This document shows positions 50,419-58,260 of a stretch of 64,000 nt of DNA, piece after piece (positions within the stretch are counted from its first letter, which is position 1; the number at the start of each line of letters is the position of its first letter). The notes below the pieces were generated by a model. It saw only the letters and a program-made list of their open reading frames with translations. It was not told the DNA's origin and ran no database searches. A program made the position numbers and the translations under genes. The stretch lies in assembly GCA_016711345.1 (NCBI GenBank), contig JADJTD010000001.1, positions 1,426,001-1,490,000 on the forward strand, in the 5' to 3' direction. Source of the DNA: Chloracidobacterium sp. (lineage in GTDB: Bacteria > Acidobacteriota > Blastocatellia > Pyrinomonadales > Pyrinomonadaceae).

Positions 50419-51618
50419 ATGAAAATTCTCGTTCTCGGCGCCGGACGTATGGGACACGGCGCCGTTTTTGATCTTATTCACAATTCGCCCGACGTCGAAA
50501 CCGTCACAGTTGCCGATTTTGACCTGAAAAAGGCAGAAGCAGTCGCCGCAGCGGTCGGCACAGAGCGCGTTATTGCCCGACAGATCGACGCAGGTAACTA
50601 TTCCGATGTTCTTGACCTAATGCGCGGACACGATTCCGTGATCTCGTGCGTCAATTACTGGTACAACGTCTCGCTTTCCAAAGCCGCGATCGAAACCGGC
50701 GCCAATTTCTGCGATCTCGGCGGCAATAACTACATCGTTGACGAACAGCTCGCACTCGACACCGAAGCAAAGGCCGCTGGCATCAATATCATTCCCGATT
50801 GCGGCCTTGCTCCGGGCATGGTCTCGATATTGGCGATGCACGGAGCGGCGACATTTGACGAGATCGAGGAAATCCACATTCGCGTCGGCGGCTTGCCGCA
50901 AAATCCAGAACCGCCATTAAACTATCAACTCGTTTTCAGTGTCGAAGGCCTAATAAACGAATACATCGAGGTCGCCCGCGTTATCCGCGACGGCAAGATC
51001 ACGACTGTCGATTCAATGACCGAGATCGAAGATCTGTCGTTTGAAAACTTCCCTCCGCTAGAAGCGTTTCAAACGTCAGGCGGAACATCGACGCTGCCTG
51101 ACAGCTTTCTAGGAAAGATCAAAGAGCTTGATTACAAAACGATCCGCTACGCCGGGCATTGCGAAAAATTCAAAACGATGATCGACCTCGGACTTTGCTC
51201 CAGCGAAGAGATCGCCTTGTCAGAACCGGGAGCCGTAGCGACTGGGTTCAGCGTTACTCCACGCAAGGTCTTTGGCGAACTGCTCCAACAACATCTGCCC
51301 GCCGACGGCCCCGATTATGTCCTCGTCCGGCTAGACTTCGTCGGCAAAGGATGCAAAAGCCCGCACGTTAGTAAGGGCGAAACACACGACACAAACATCA
51401 CTCAACGCCTCCGCTACGACATTGTCGATAAACAAGACGAATCAACCGGCATGAGCGCCATGATGCGAACCACGGCTTTCCCTGCCTCGATCATCGCCCA
51501 AATGATGGCACGCGGCGAAGTCCTGTCGCGAGGAGCAACCCCACAGGAAAAAGCCATCGACCCAGACAAATTCGTCGCCGAGTTAGAGCGCCGAAAAATA
51601 CATATTTCTATCAGCTAG
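50419..51618 (+). CDS. Saccharopine dehydrogenase-like protein
   Basis: The protein has 399 residues. It begins with an NAD(P)-binding fold (MKILVLGAGRMGHGAVFDLI), contains VISCVNYWYNVSLSKAAIETGANFCDLGG and DCGLAPGMVSILAMHGA, which match the saccharopine dehydrogenase / carboxynorspermidine synthase family. Members act in lysine or polyamine metabolism; the substrate cannot be fixed. It starts 11 bp after the PilZ gene. Confidence 0.85.
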   Translation: MKILVLGAGRMGHGAVFDLIHNSPDVETVTVADFDLKKAEAVAAAVGTERVIARQIDAGNYSDVLDLMRGHDSVISCVNYWYNVSLSKAAIETGANFCDLGGNNYIVDEQLALDTEAKAAGINIIPDCGLAPGMVSILAMHGAATFDEIEEIHIRVGGLPQNPEPPLNYQLVFSVEGLINEYIEVARVIRDGKITTVDSMTEIEDLSFENFPPLEAFQTSGGTSTLPDSFLGKIKELDYKTIRYAGHCEKFKTMIDLGLCSSEEIALSEPGAVATGFSVTPRKVFGELLQQHLPADGPDYVLVRLDFVGKGCKSPHVSKGETHDTNITQRLRYDIVDKQDESTGMSAMMRTTAFPASIIAQMMARGEVLSRGATPQEKAIDPDKFVAELERRKIHISIS

Positions 51619-51670
51619 TTGTCAAAGATCTAAAGGGTTGCAAAAGCCTAGGCTCAAATTGCAATCGCAA

Positions 51671-51748
51671 GTGTTCATCGTCGAACCCGCCCACCGCGTC
51701 ATCACCATCCGCGACGGCCGCATCGAAAAAGACGAGCGGTTAAAATAG
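51671..51748 (+). pseudogene. C-terminal remnant of an ABC-transporter ATPase
   Basis: The frame reads VFIVEPAHRVITIRDGRIEK and ends KDERLK before a stop, the end of a LolD/MacB-type ATPase (the switch-His loop and the D-loop-following strand IRDGRI). No Walker A, signature or Walker B lies upstream; the saccharopine-like gene ends 50 bp away. This is the tail of a deleted gene, and marks a past deletion at the edge of the accessory region. Confidence 0.6.
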
Positions 51749-51757
51749 TTCGGCACT

Positions 51758-52564
51758 TCATTTAGTTTTTTGATTCACTATGAAATCAATGCCGGCGCAT
51801 CTATTTGGTTGAATATCAAATAAAACAGAGTATTTGGTATTCTCCTTAAGAAATCCCAGCGAATCGTATAAACTTCTACGGTGAGACCCATCTATCGGGC
51901 CTTTTTCCATCTCTAAGTGAGGTATAAGATCAGGTGGCAGAACAGCCTCGACTTTATACTTCCCGACAGGAATATCCCAAATTTCGTAAACTCCGTTTTT
52001 ATCCGTAACGAGTTCGTAGGAGTTTTTATCGCTAAAAACCTTTACTTTTATTCCAGCAATATTCTTGATGAACTCGAAAGGATACTTTACATAATTCGCA
52101 ACACTTTCTGTATAGAGCTCAATAGTCCCGGCAATCCTTGTGCGCTTAAGCGACATCGGAAGACCATTTAACCAATACAACTCCTCGCTCATTCTTTCAA
52201 CTGGTCCGCCTCTATAAGAAAGGGCGACATATCGTTTTGTTTTTCTGTGAAGACCTACATATAAGAGCATTGTTTTTCCGACATCATCCGAAAAATCCCA
52301 AACGCCGCACCCTTCTAACTGCGGTTGATTCAAGACCATTTGCTTCAACTCGTAGCCTTTGAATGTTTTTTCGATATTTACGGTTACGGTTTGGTGGTCC
52401 TGTTTTGAAAGTTTCACAGTTTCAATTTTTCCCACTACGATCACATCCGAGCTTGCGTAGTAATAGTCAACAGGGGAACTTGAATACGTACAGGCCGACG
52501 AACTTTCCGCATTGAAAGTAAAAAGCAAGAACAGCAAGAGTGTTAACAAATATGTTCTGTACAC
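51758..52564 (-). CDS. Secreted protein with NTR/TIMP-like domain and carboxypeptidase-regulatory-like domain
   Basis: The protein has 268 residues from the GTG at 52564 (GGAGG five bases upstream). A signal peptide (LLTLLLFLLFTFNAESSSA) ends just before CTYSSSPVDYYYASSDVIVVGKIETV, in which a Cys near the mature N terminus leads a beta-barrel as in NTR/TIMP-like domains. Residues about 150-260 contain a carboxypeptidase-regulatory-like sandwich (IKVKVFSDKNSYELVTDKNGVYEIWDIPVGKYKVEAVL). The role is unknown. The 36-bp repeat lies just upstream of its ribosome site. Confidence 0.7.
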   Translation of the reverse strand: MYRTYLLTLLLFLLFTFNAESSSACTYSSSPVDYYYASSDVIVVGKIETVKLSKQDHQTVTVNIEKTFKGYELKQMVLNQPQLEGCGVWDFSDDVGKTMLLYVGLHRKTKRYVALSYRGGPVERMSEELYWLNGLPMSLKRTRIAGTIELYTESVANYVKYPFEFIKNIAGIKVKVFSDKNSYELVTDKNGVYEIWDIPVGKYKVEAVLPPDLIPHLEMEKGPIDGSHRRSLYDSLGFLKENTKYSVLFDIQPNRCAGIDFIVNQKTK

Positions 52565-52581
52565 TAGAACCTCCTTTAGTT

Positions 52582-52617
52582 ACGTCGTTGATAATACACC
52601 AATTTCAGTATTATCAA
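52582..52617. repeat. 36-bp inverted repeat, left copy
   Basis: It contains a palindrome with perfect 14-bp arms, GTCGTTGATAATAC (52584-52597) and its complement (52608-52621), around ACCAATTTCA. The right copy at 54856-54891 is the reverse complement with 35 of 36 bases the same. The two enclose the terminase gene and the 19-bp array. Confidence 0.75.
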
Positions 52618-53313
52618 CGACTTTTTTGTGATCAAAATATGTAAAACCCGTAGCTGGGTTCGCGGTGCATGCGGACGGCGATGGAGGTGGCGTCGATTTG
52701 GTCGTCGTGCGTCCCTGAGGGGAAGGCGGCGGCTTCGTCGATGAATTCTGTGTTCCAAGGTCCGCGAACGAGGAAGACCTTGCCTTCTTCGGCGAGGGCG
52801 ATCCACGGGAGTGCCTGCGTTACTTTGTCGCCATTTACTTTTATGCCTCTCAGAGCGCGTCCCCGAGTTGCGGGGTCGGTTCTTAGGTCCTGGATCACTG
52901 CATTTCCGTTTGCCGAAAGCTCGATGCCGTGTTCGGTGTTGCTTTCGGCCTGAATGCGTCCCAGAATGTAACGACGTTGTTCGGGATATTCGATACGGCG
53001 TCGAAAACCGCCGTCGATGTACATATTGCCTGCACTGTCATACGCGACTTTAAGGCTCGCTGTGTAATCCGCCGTCGCATTCTTTGAAATTCCGAGATCA
53101 TAGCCTCGTTTCCATTTCAGGTTTGGCGGAGCCGCATCGACTTTGCGAAACCATGCACGTTTAAACAAACCGCCTTCGGCCGGTGTCGGCCTTTGCTGAT
53201 AGAGTGCGGCAAACGAATAAGTGCCGAGTTTGCGTTGAAGACGGTCGAGAGCTTCTTCATCAAACCACTTTGGGCAGAGAGCCTCGCCGGGAGCGCGTCC
53301 CAGCGCATCTGTC

Positions 53314-53405
53314 GAATGCGGAGTGTGGAATGCGGAATGCGGAATTTCTGAAAGGGAGCCGTTTTTTCTTCATTCCGCATTCCGCATTCCGAATTCCGCA
53401 CTTCA
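53314..53405. repeat. Palindrome of GGAATGC units that breaks the terminase gene
   Basis: The left arm repeats GGAATGCGGAATGCGG and the right arm CATTCCGCATTCCGC; the spacer is about 18 bases. It changes the terminase reading frame. Same architecture as the elements at 33279, 37677, 39108 and 60204, but with other unit sequence. Confidence 0.7.
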
Positions 53406-53747
53406 GCGACCGCAGGGAGCGAGATGACGTCCCATTGCTCGCCGCCTTCTTCGGCGGCTTCTCTTAGTAAACGTCCGGCGAGGTCGTCTTCGTGCCAGCG
53501 GGTTTGGATGAGGATGATCTTGCCGTCGGGAGCGAGGCGTGTGTAGATGTCGTCGTTGAACCAGTTCCAAACATTTTCACGAAAGGTCTCACTTTCGGCT
53601 TCGGCTCTGGACTTCACAGGATCGTCAATGATGATAAGCTGAGCACCGTAACCCGTCACGCCTGCACCTCTTCCGACCGCACGGACACCGCCGCCTTCGC
53701 TCGTTTCCCATTCGGCTTCGGAGTTTTTTGCACGCGTGTGGACGAAC

Positions 53748-53780
53748 CAGTCAGAACCGCCTGCGGCAGCGGGTGGTTGA
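53748..53780. repeat. Short palindromic repeat, copy 2, inside terminase
   Basis: AACCGCC and GGGTGGTT flank TGCGGCAGC. It matches copy 1 (38811) in nearly every base and is read as PPAAAGGSD in the terminase. Confidence 0.65.
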
Positions 53781-53857
53781 AGCTGCGCATTCGGCGAGAA
53801 ACTACAGCGTGTCGAAGCATTGGCCGGTAATCGCTTACGAACTTGAGTGGGATCGCT

Positions 53858-53893
53858 TGTTAAACCACCAGCTGCCGCTGGTGGTTCTGACAC
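53858..53893. repeat. Short palindromic repeat, copy 3, inside terminase
   Basis: AACCACCAGC (53863-53872) pairs perfectly with GCTGGTGGTT (53877-53886). On the minus strand it reads SEPPAAAGGL in frame. It is inverted relative to copy 2, 77 bp away, and the segment between them is an insertion relative to usual terminases. Confidence 0.65.
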
Positions 53894-54623
53894 GGCTCGA
53901 TCTTCCAAGAGTGCGTTTCGTATCATTCGCGAGAAGCGGTTTGCGAGGCCTTGGTTGTAGCTGCCGATGATGATCTTCATTTTCGGGTCTTTCTTGAGCA
54001 TGTAGGCAGGGTAACGGACCGTGACGAGTTCCGATTTTCCGTGTCGCGGCGGCATGAATATCATCAGCCGTTTGCTGTCGCCGTCCGTAATGCGTTTGAG
54101 GTGCTTGTAAATATAGACCTGATGCTTCCATTCCCAGGTCATCTTCGGCCACGTTCGTTTTAGCCAATCCTTGAACTCTTCGAAGTCCGGCAAAGAACTC
54201 GCCTCCTTATTAACGACGGGTAAGGCGGTAGTCTGGACGTAGCTCTCTGCCTGCGGCTCGTTGGAGAGAACAACCCCGTCTGCCGAAGCGGCAGCCTTGG
54301 CTTTTTTCGCCGCAGCCTTTTGCTGTTCTCTTTGTTGCTTCAGCAGCCATTCAAATCCGTAGGTCTCGATCCATCCGGGCGTGCATGTGCCTCGTTCGAA
54401 GCGACGGTAGAGACTTCTTCTGTGAAAGTCCCGATACCCCATCTCGCGCATTTCCTTCTCGATAAGTTCGTGATTCTGCCCGTCGTGTTTCAAATACAGA
54501 TCACGGCAATCATGTAGCTTTTGAATAAATTCTTCTCTGTTGTTCATAGTGATAACCGAACGGATACTTCCGTTCGATCTTCACGCTAGCGCGGTTTTTT
54601 GAAAATTGATATACCAATTTCCA

Positions 54624-54737
54624 CGATATGGCTTAACTTTCTCGAAACGGCTTAACTTTCTCGATATGGTGTGATTTACACGAAAAAGCTCAATTTTCAC
54701 GATATGGCGTGATTTACACGATATGGCTTAACTTTCC
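54624..54737. repeat. Six 19-bp direct repeats without spacers
   Basis: Units at 54624, 54643, 54662, 54681, 54700 and 54719, each starting CGA. Two versions are mixed: CGATATGGCTTAACTTTCT-like (units 1, 2, 6, and unit 4 in part) and CGATATGGTGTGATTTACA-like (units 3, 5). It lies 76 bp before the terminase start. Iteron-like or operator-like; not CRISPR, since nothing separates the units. Confidence 0.85.
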
Positions 54738-54771
54738 AGGCAGAGTTACATTGTTTAACACCGCTAACCTG

Positions 54772-54845
54772 TTGCAGAAGCCCGCACGAAGTAAGGGCGT
54801 CCGTCGCCGCTAAAGAACGCCCTTACTCCGTGCGGACTTCTGCAA
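54772..54845. repeat. Long hairpin with 29-bp arms
   Basis: Arms 54772-54800 and 54817-54845 pair with two mismatches around a 16-base loop; the arm starts TTGCAGAAGCCCGCACG. It lies between the 19-bp array and the right 36-bp repeat. It looks like a dispersed REP-type element rather than a terminator. Confidence 0.75.
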
Positions 54846-54855
54846 AAAAACGTGT

Positions 54856-54891
54856 TTGATAATACCGAAATTGGTGTATTATCAACGACGT
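54856..54891. repeat. 36-bp inverted repeat, right copy
   Basis: Reverse complement of 52582-52617 with one mismatch, also internally palindromic (TTGATAATAC and GTATTATCAA). It lies 46 bp before the lipoprotein start. No target-site duplication is evident outside the pair. Confidence 0.75.
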
Positions 54892-54936
54892 TGGCACCAC
54901 GTCAAAGGTCTAATTGAACATCGGAGGCATCATGCA

Positions 54937-55218
54937 ATGAAGCGTTTTTATTGGGGTTTATTTCTCGGAGTATTGATCTCGTCCTGCGCATTCCATCCTT
55001 TGCTTAAATTGGAGCAGGAGTCGAAGTACGAGTTTGGTCGGAATCAAGGTTATGGCATGGGCGCACTAGATGTCGCGACTCAGATTGGAAAAGAGTTCGG
55101 GAAAGACGGAACCGACGTGCGCCATTCTTGGTACCTTCCGATTAAAGATACTGCTTTAGTCGCGGTGGAGATTAACGGCGTACGGACGATCAGAGAAGTA
55201 GACTACGATCAGCGCTAA
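54937..55218 (+). CDS. Small lipoprotein
   Basis: From the ATG at 54937 the protein has 93 residues; GGAGG lies nine bases upstream, which decides this start over a longer frame that would begin inside the 36-bp repeat. The signal ends in a lipobox (GLFLGVLISSC), so the mature protein is anchored by Cys. The rest (QESKYEFGRNQGYGMGALDVATQIG) is unknown. It lies just outside the inverted-repeat unit. Confidence 0.65.
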   Translation: MKRFYWGLFLGVLISSCAFHPLLKLEQESKYEFGRNQGYGMGALDVATQIGKEFGKDGTDVRHSWYLPIKDTALVAVEINGVRTIREVDYDQR

Positions 55219-55269
55219 TTGACTAAGTTCTATCAACGCCAGTTTTGACGACAATTCCTTTTTCGATAC

Positions 55270-55357
55270 GGGCGGAAACGCGAGTGTTAATGAGCGTGCA
55301 CTTGGGGACGAGAGTTCTCGGTTGGACGCACGCTCCTTTACAGTCGCGTTTCTGCCC
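55270..55357. repeat. REP-type hairpin with 30-bp arms
   Basis: Arms 55270-55299 (GGGCGGAAACGCGAGTG...) and 55328-55357 (...GTCGCGTTTCTGCCC) pair imperfectly. It fills most of the gap between the lipoprotein and the regulator gene. A GGTGTCAGACACC palindrome follows at 55415-55427. Confidence 0.65.
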
Positions 55358-55368
55358 GCAAGTAAAAA

Positions 55369-55395
55369 AGGCTGTCTGAAAAACTCAGACAGCCT
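55369..55395 (-). terminator. Terminator of the wHTH-phosphoribosyltransferase gene
   Basis: GGCTGTCTGA (55370-55379) pairs with TCAGACAGCC (55385-55394). On the minus strand the stem is followed by a T run (TTTTTT), placing it after the gene that ends at 55440. Confidence 0.75.
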
Positions 55396-55439
55396 ATTGG
55401 AAGAAGATGAAGATGGTGTCAGACACCGCGAACAATTCT

Positions 55440-56423
55440 TTATACCTCTTTGATCACCTCAAACCCTTTATAGGAACCTACGATCACATAACCGATGACC
55501 TCTACGTCTTGGCTGAGGAGTTTTCGAGCGGTTTCATTCATAGTGGCTCCGCTTCCTAAAGCGTCATCGATCAGCAAGACTCTCTTGTAAGGAATATCAT
55601 TGTCTCCGACAAAGATGGTTTCTCTGGCGTTTGTTATTCGTTCTGAGAGTTTGCTCAGTGATTTTTGCGCGATGGGAACTTTGCCCGCGTAAGCTTTAAT
55701 TAGCTTTACCTCAGGCAACGGCAATTTTAGTAATTTTTGATATTCCTTCAGAAAGGGAATTTTTCGCGGTATCGAATGCGGAATAAAAACAACTGCATCA
55801 ATATCGTGCCTTTTGATTATATTAAGTACGTCACCTTTGGTAATGTCGAAGATCTCAGCAATCATGCTTTTTTCTTGTCCGCTTTTGCCGTGAAGCAGCA
55901 GTTGGCCCAGTCTGCTCTTGCCGTATTTAGGAAGACTATAAAAATCGGAATAATAAACTTTTTCAATACAGGTTTCCTCAAACGTATTGATGATTTTCTG
56001 CGTACCATCAATCAGCCCGTATGCGTCTCGAAATTTTTCGGCCGTTTCCTGAATTTCGCAAAATTCTTTTGCGCGATCAAGGACATTTTTATCCTGACCC
56101 GTGCTTTCCAAAAATGAAATAAATCCTTCTACTCCATCTTCTCTTTCACCCGCAGGCAGAAAAAAAGTAAAACTTTTTTCTATGACCGAACTATATTCAA
56201 CCGGAAGAGAGACGTTGCTTTTTCGAGCTCTGACAGTTTTCAGAAGATAAATAACCTTTGGACCAGCGCCTCTTTTCTCAATTTGCCCATCTTCAGTGAG
56301 TCTTAACAATTGTCTGTGAATAGCTTGAGGTGTAATTTTTAGAAAATCCACAAGCTGCTTCGGAGAGGCTTTGTGATGTTCTATAAGGTAGGAAATTATT
56401 TTGGATCTGGTGTCCGTTTTCAT
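55440..56423 (-). CDS. Winged-HTH regulator fused to a phosphoribosyltransferase-fold domain
   Basis: The protein has 327 residues. Residues 1-65 are a winged helix (SPKQLVDFLKITPQAIHRQLLRLTEDGQIEKRG). The middle is unknown. Residues about 180-327 have a PRT fold with the PRPP-binding loop VLLIDDALGSGATMNETA and a conserved DIDAVVFIPHSIPRK strand. Such domains bind or transfer phosphoribosyl groups, and in fusions often act as ligand sensors for transcription. A palindromic operator sits 5 bases before the ATG, so autorepression is likely. It has its own terminator and stands alone, within a repeat-rich accessory stretch. Confidence 0.8.
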   Translation of the reverse strand: MKTDTRSKIISYLIEHHKASPKQLVDFLKITPQAIHRQLLRLTEDGQIEKRGAGPKVIYLLKTVRARKSNVSLPVEYSSVIEKSFTFFLPAGEREDGVEGFISFLESTGQDKNVLDRAKEFCEIQETAEKFRDAYGLIDGTQKIINTFEETCIEKVYYSDFYSLPKYGKSRLGQLLLHGKSGQEKSMIAEIFDITKGDVLNIIKRHDIDAVVFIPHSIPRKIPFLKEYQKLLKLPLPEVKLIKAYAGKVPIAQKSLSKLSERITNARETIFVGDNDIPYKRVLLIDDALGSGATMNETARKLLSQDVEVIGYVIVGSYKGFEVIKEV

Positions 56424-56427
56424 AGTT

Positions 56428-56448
56428 TATAGTTTATCATAAACTATA
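56428..56448. promoter_or_regulatory. Palindromic operator before the wHTH-PRT gene
   Basis: TATAGTTTAT, one central base, ATAAACTATA: a perfect 10-bp dyad 5 bases before the start codon at 56423. A further ATAGTTTAT overlaps on one side. TTGTTT on the minus strand further upstream could be a -35 element, placing the operator over the start of transcription. Confidence 0.65.
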
Positions 56449-56488
56449 AATCATACACATAAACAAGAACGACGATAACAATGAAAAA

Positions 56489-56512
56489 AGCTGTCTGAGA
56501 ATTCAGACAGCC
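56489..56512 (-). terminator. Terminator of the second ECF sigma gene
   Basis: GCTGTCTGA (56490-56498) pairs with TCAGACAGC (56503-56511). On the minus strand a run of six T follows. Same hairpin family as at 55369. Confidence 0.75.
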
Positions 56513-56538
56513 TATTGATATTTATTATTTCGAAAATA

Positions 56539-57210
56539 TTATGCGTTGAGTCCGATGAGACGCGGGTTTGCTTTCTTTCTCAGAAGCTTTTGCAGTTTAA
56601 GGCGAGCCTTATGTAGCTGCGATTTTGATGTGCCGACGCTGCAGCCTAGTATTCGGGCTACTTCTTCGTGTTCGAAGCCTTCGACATCGTGCAGGACGAA
56701 GACGTTCTTGTAACCATTTGGCAACTGCTCAATGGCGTTTTCGAGAGCGATCTTATCGACGATGCGCATCTTTTCAGGATTTGATGTTCCCGATACGATC
56801 TGCACGGGCGTTTCGCCTTCTTCGGTCGTTTTTTCATATTTGACCGTGCGTTTGCGGAAATGCATCAGGACCTGATTGACCGTCATTCGATGAAGCCAAG
56901 TCGTAAAGGCCGATTCGCCACGAAAGCTGCCGATCTTACGATAGAGCTGTATAAAGACGTCTTGTGTGAGGTCTTCTGCCTCGGACGTATTTTGCAGCAT
57001 TCGCAGGCAGATCGAGTAAACGCGTCTGTGATGACGCTTGTAGATCTCCTCAAAGGCCGCCATGTCGCCGCCGGTTGCCATTTTGGTCAACGCGATGTCC
57101 TTTGCGGTTGTTACGTCCTCGATGGGGGTTGCTTTTAGAAAGCTCACCTCATCAACTTTGACCCCTTGGTCGCTATGAAAAACAGGAAAACTAAGTGTTT
57201 CGGTTGTCAT
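56539..57210 (-). CDS. ECF-type sigma factor (RpoE-like)
   Basis: From the ATG at 57210 (GAGGAGG upstream) the protein has 223 residues. Region 2 is classical (FEEIYKRHHRRVYSICLRML, EAEDLTQDVFIQLYRKIGSF, TWLHRMTVNQVLMHFRKR) and region 4 is YKNVFVLHDVEGFEHEEVARILGCSVGTSKSQLHKARLKL. It is the ordinary RpoE-like type, unlike the sigma at 8430. There is no obvious anti-sigma gene in the same transcript; the divergent neighbour is a membrane protein that might fill that role but has no anti-sigma motif. Its target promoter cannot be told. Confidence 0.9.
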   Translation of the reverse strand: MTTETLSFPVFHSDQGVKVDEVSFLKATPIEDVTTAKDIALTKMATGGDMAAFEEIYKRHHRRVYSICLRMLQNTSEAEDLTQDVFIQLYRKIGSFRGESAFTTWLHRMTVNQVLMHFRKRTVKYEKTTEEGETPVQIVSGTSNPEKMRIVDKIALENAIEQLPNGYKNVFVLHDVEGFEHEEVARILGCSVGTSKSQLHKARLKLQKLLRKKANPRLIGLNA

Positions 57211-57507
57211 TTCATTACCCTCCTCGTCTGTACATTTCAATTGCCGTGCCAAACTGCTCTCTTTTCGGTCAATGTATGCATTCCACGCTTAAAAGTGCCT
57301 TATGTTCAGTTTTTTCGGGCATATATTTGTATTCGACGCTCATCCAAATACGGATGTTTATACTTTACAGTGCATCGAGTGCGTCAAATAATACACGTTT
57401 TGGTATATTCAAAAACCTTAGAGTATAAGGCTTTGCGCCGGAAAGAATGTTAAGATTTACTGCACAAAACATCTTTAGTATGCGTTTTTGACGGTGTTTT
57501 ATTCACG

Positions 57508-58260
57508 ATGTTCACGAGATTTCTAAAATTGCCTATTGCCGCCTTACTTCTGACGGTTATCTGTAGTCTATCTGCAATGGGCCAAGCCGTTGGTTCGCTA
57601 CCGTACACAAGTCAGGACGTGGCAGATGACGGCACGCCTGTGTTGATCAAGCATTTGCCTCAATGGGAAAGTGTGCGGGATCGAGCGACGATTGCCGCCA
57701 GTGCGAGCGAACTAAAGGCGGTGCTGGGTGAACGATCTATACTCGACATAATAGAGTTTCCGGGCGGAACAGAGGCTGTGACGGCACAATACGACGCAGG
57801 TAAACTGCTTATCGTGGAATATGCGACACCTCAAGCTTCGGTCGAAGCCGATGCCAAAATTACGGCCAAACTAGGCCGCGACGGCACCGTTTATCGGAGG
57901 ATCGGCAACTATAACGTGTTTGTCTTTGATGCCGCAGATCAGGCGGCGGCAAATGCCTTGTTAGACGAGATAAAATACGAAAAATTGGTCCAGTGGCTCG
58001 GCGCAAATCCCTACATTATCAGCCCAGAACGGGCGTTTGTGCTTCAGACCGCCGACCTTTTTGTCTCGACCGTTCTCATTATTGTGATGGGAATTGGTTT
58101 CGCTATTCTTTTTGGGATAGTTTCAGGTTACGCTTTCTTCTCAATTCGTGAATACAAACGAGCCAGCACGCCGACCTTTAGCGATGCCGGCGGCATCACG
58201 CGGCTGAATCTGGACGGACTTACGACGGACATTGTACCCGACCGTTTGTTAAAAGATTAA
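57508..58260 (+). CDS. Exported protein with C-terminal membrane helix
   Basis: The protein has 250 residues. A signal peptide (LPIAALLLTVICSLSAMGQA) is followed by a soluble domain (about 27-180) and a membrane helix (about 190-215, LIIVMGIGFAILFGIVSGYAFF), then a short cytoplasmic tail. The outer domain has an alternating alpha/beta pattern (GKLLIVEYATPQASVEADAKI, YRRIGNYNVFVFDAADQ). Probably conserved in Acidobacteria, but no family is recognised. It diverges from the ECF sigma gene and its end overlaps the aminotransferase by 4 bp. Confidence 0.7.
   Translation: MFTRFLKLPIAALLLTVICSLSAMGQAVGSLPYTSQDVADDGTPVLIKHLPQWESVRDRATIAASASELKAVLGERSILDIIEFPGGTEAVTAQYDAGKLLIVEYATPQASVEADAKITAKLGRDGTVYRRIGNYNVFVFDAADQAAANALLDEIKYEKLVQWLGANPYIISPERAFVLQTADLFVSTVLIIVMGIGFAILFGIVSGYAFFSIREYKRASTPTFSDAGGITRLNLDGLTTDIVPDRLLKD

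Larger units (their letters stand above)
52632..54547 (-). pseudogene. Phage terminase large subunit, frameshifted
   Basis: The N-terminal frame (53117-54547) carries an N-terminal helical segment, Walker A (PPRHGKSE) and Walker B (LIIIDDPVK) of the packaging ATPase. The nuclease part (YDLGISKNATADYTASLKV and HDDQIDATSIAVRM with RNase H-like Asp residues) is read in another frame from about 53310 to 52632. The break sits in a palindromic repeat at 53314-53405: the ATPase frame runs through it as RNSECGMRNEE... and comes out wrong, while DALGRAPGEALCPKWFDEEA continues in the other frame. Two copies of a short palindrome (53748-53780, 53858-53893) also lie in the ATPase part. No portal, capsid or other phage genes are near. 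Confidence 0.85.

Noticed and set aside
53117..53410. Programmed frameshift in terminase
   Set aside because: There is no slippery heptamer with a downstream stem at a suitable spot; the break coincides with a repeat insertion, so simple inactivation is more likely.
54624..54737. 19-bp array as a CRISPR array
   Set aside because: Units are joined without spacers and are too short.
52582..54891. Target-site duplication outside the 36-bp inverted repeats
   Set aside because: The flanking bases (AGTT on the left, TTGG on the right) do not match, so transposition is not proven.
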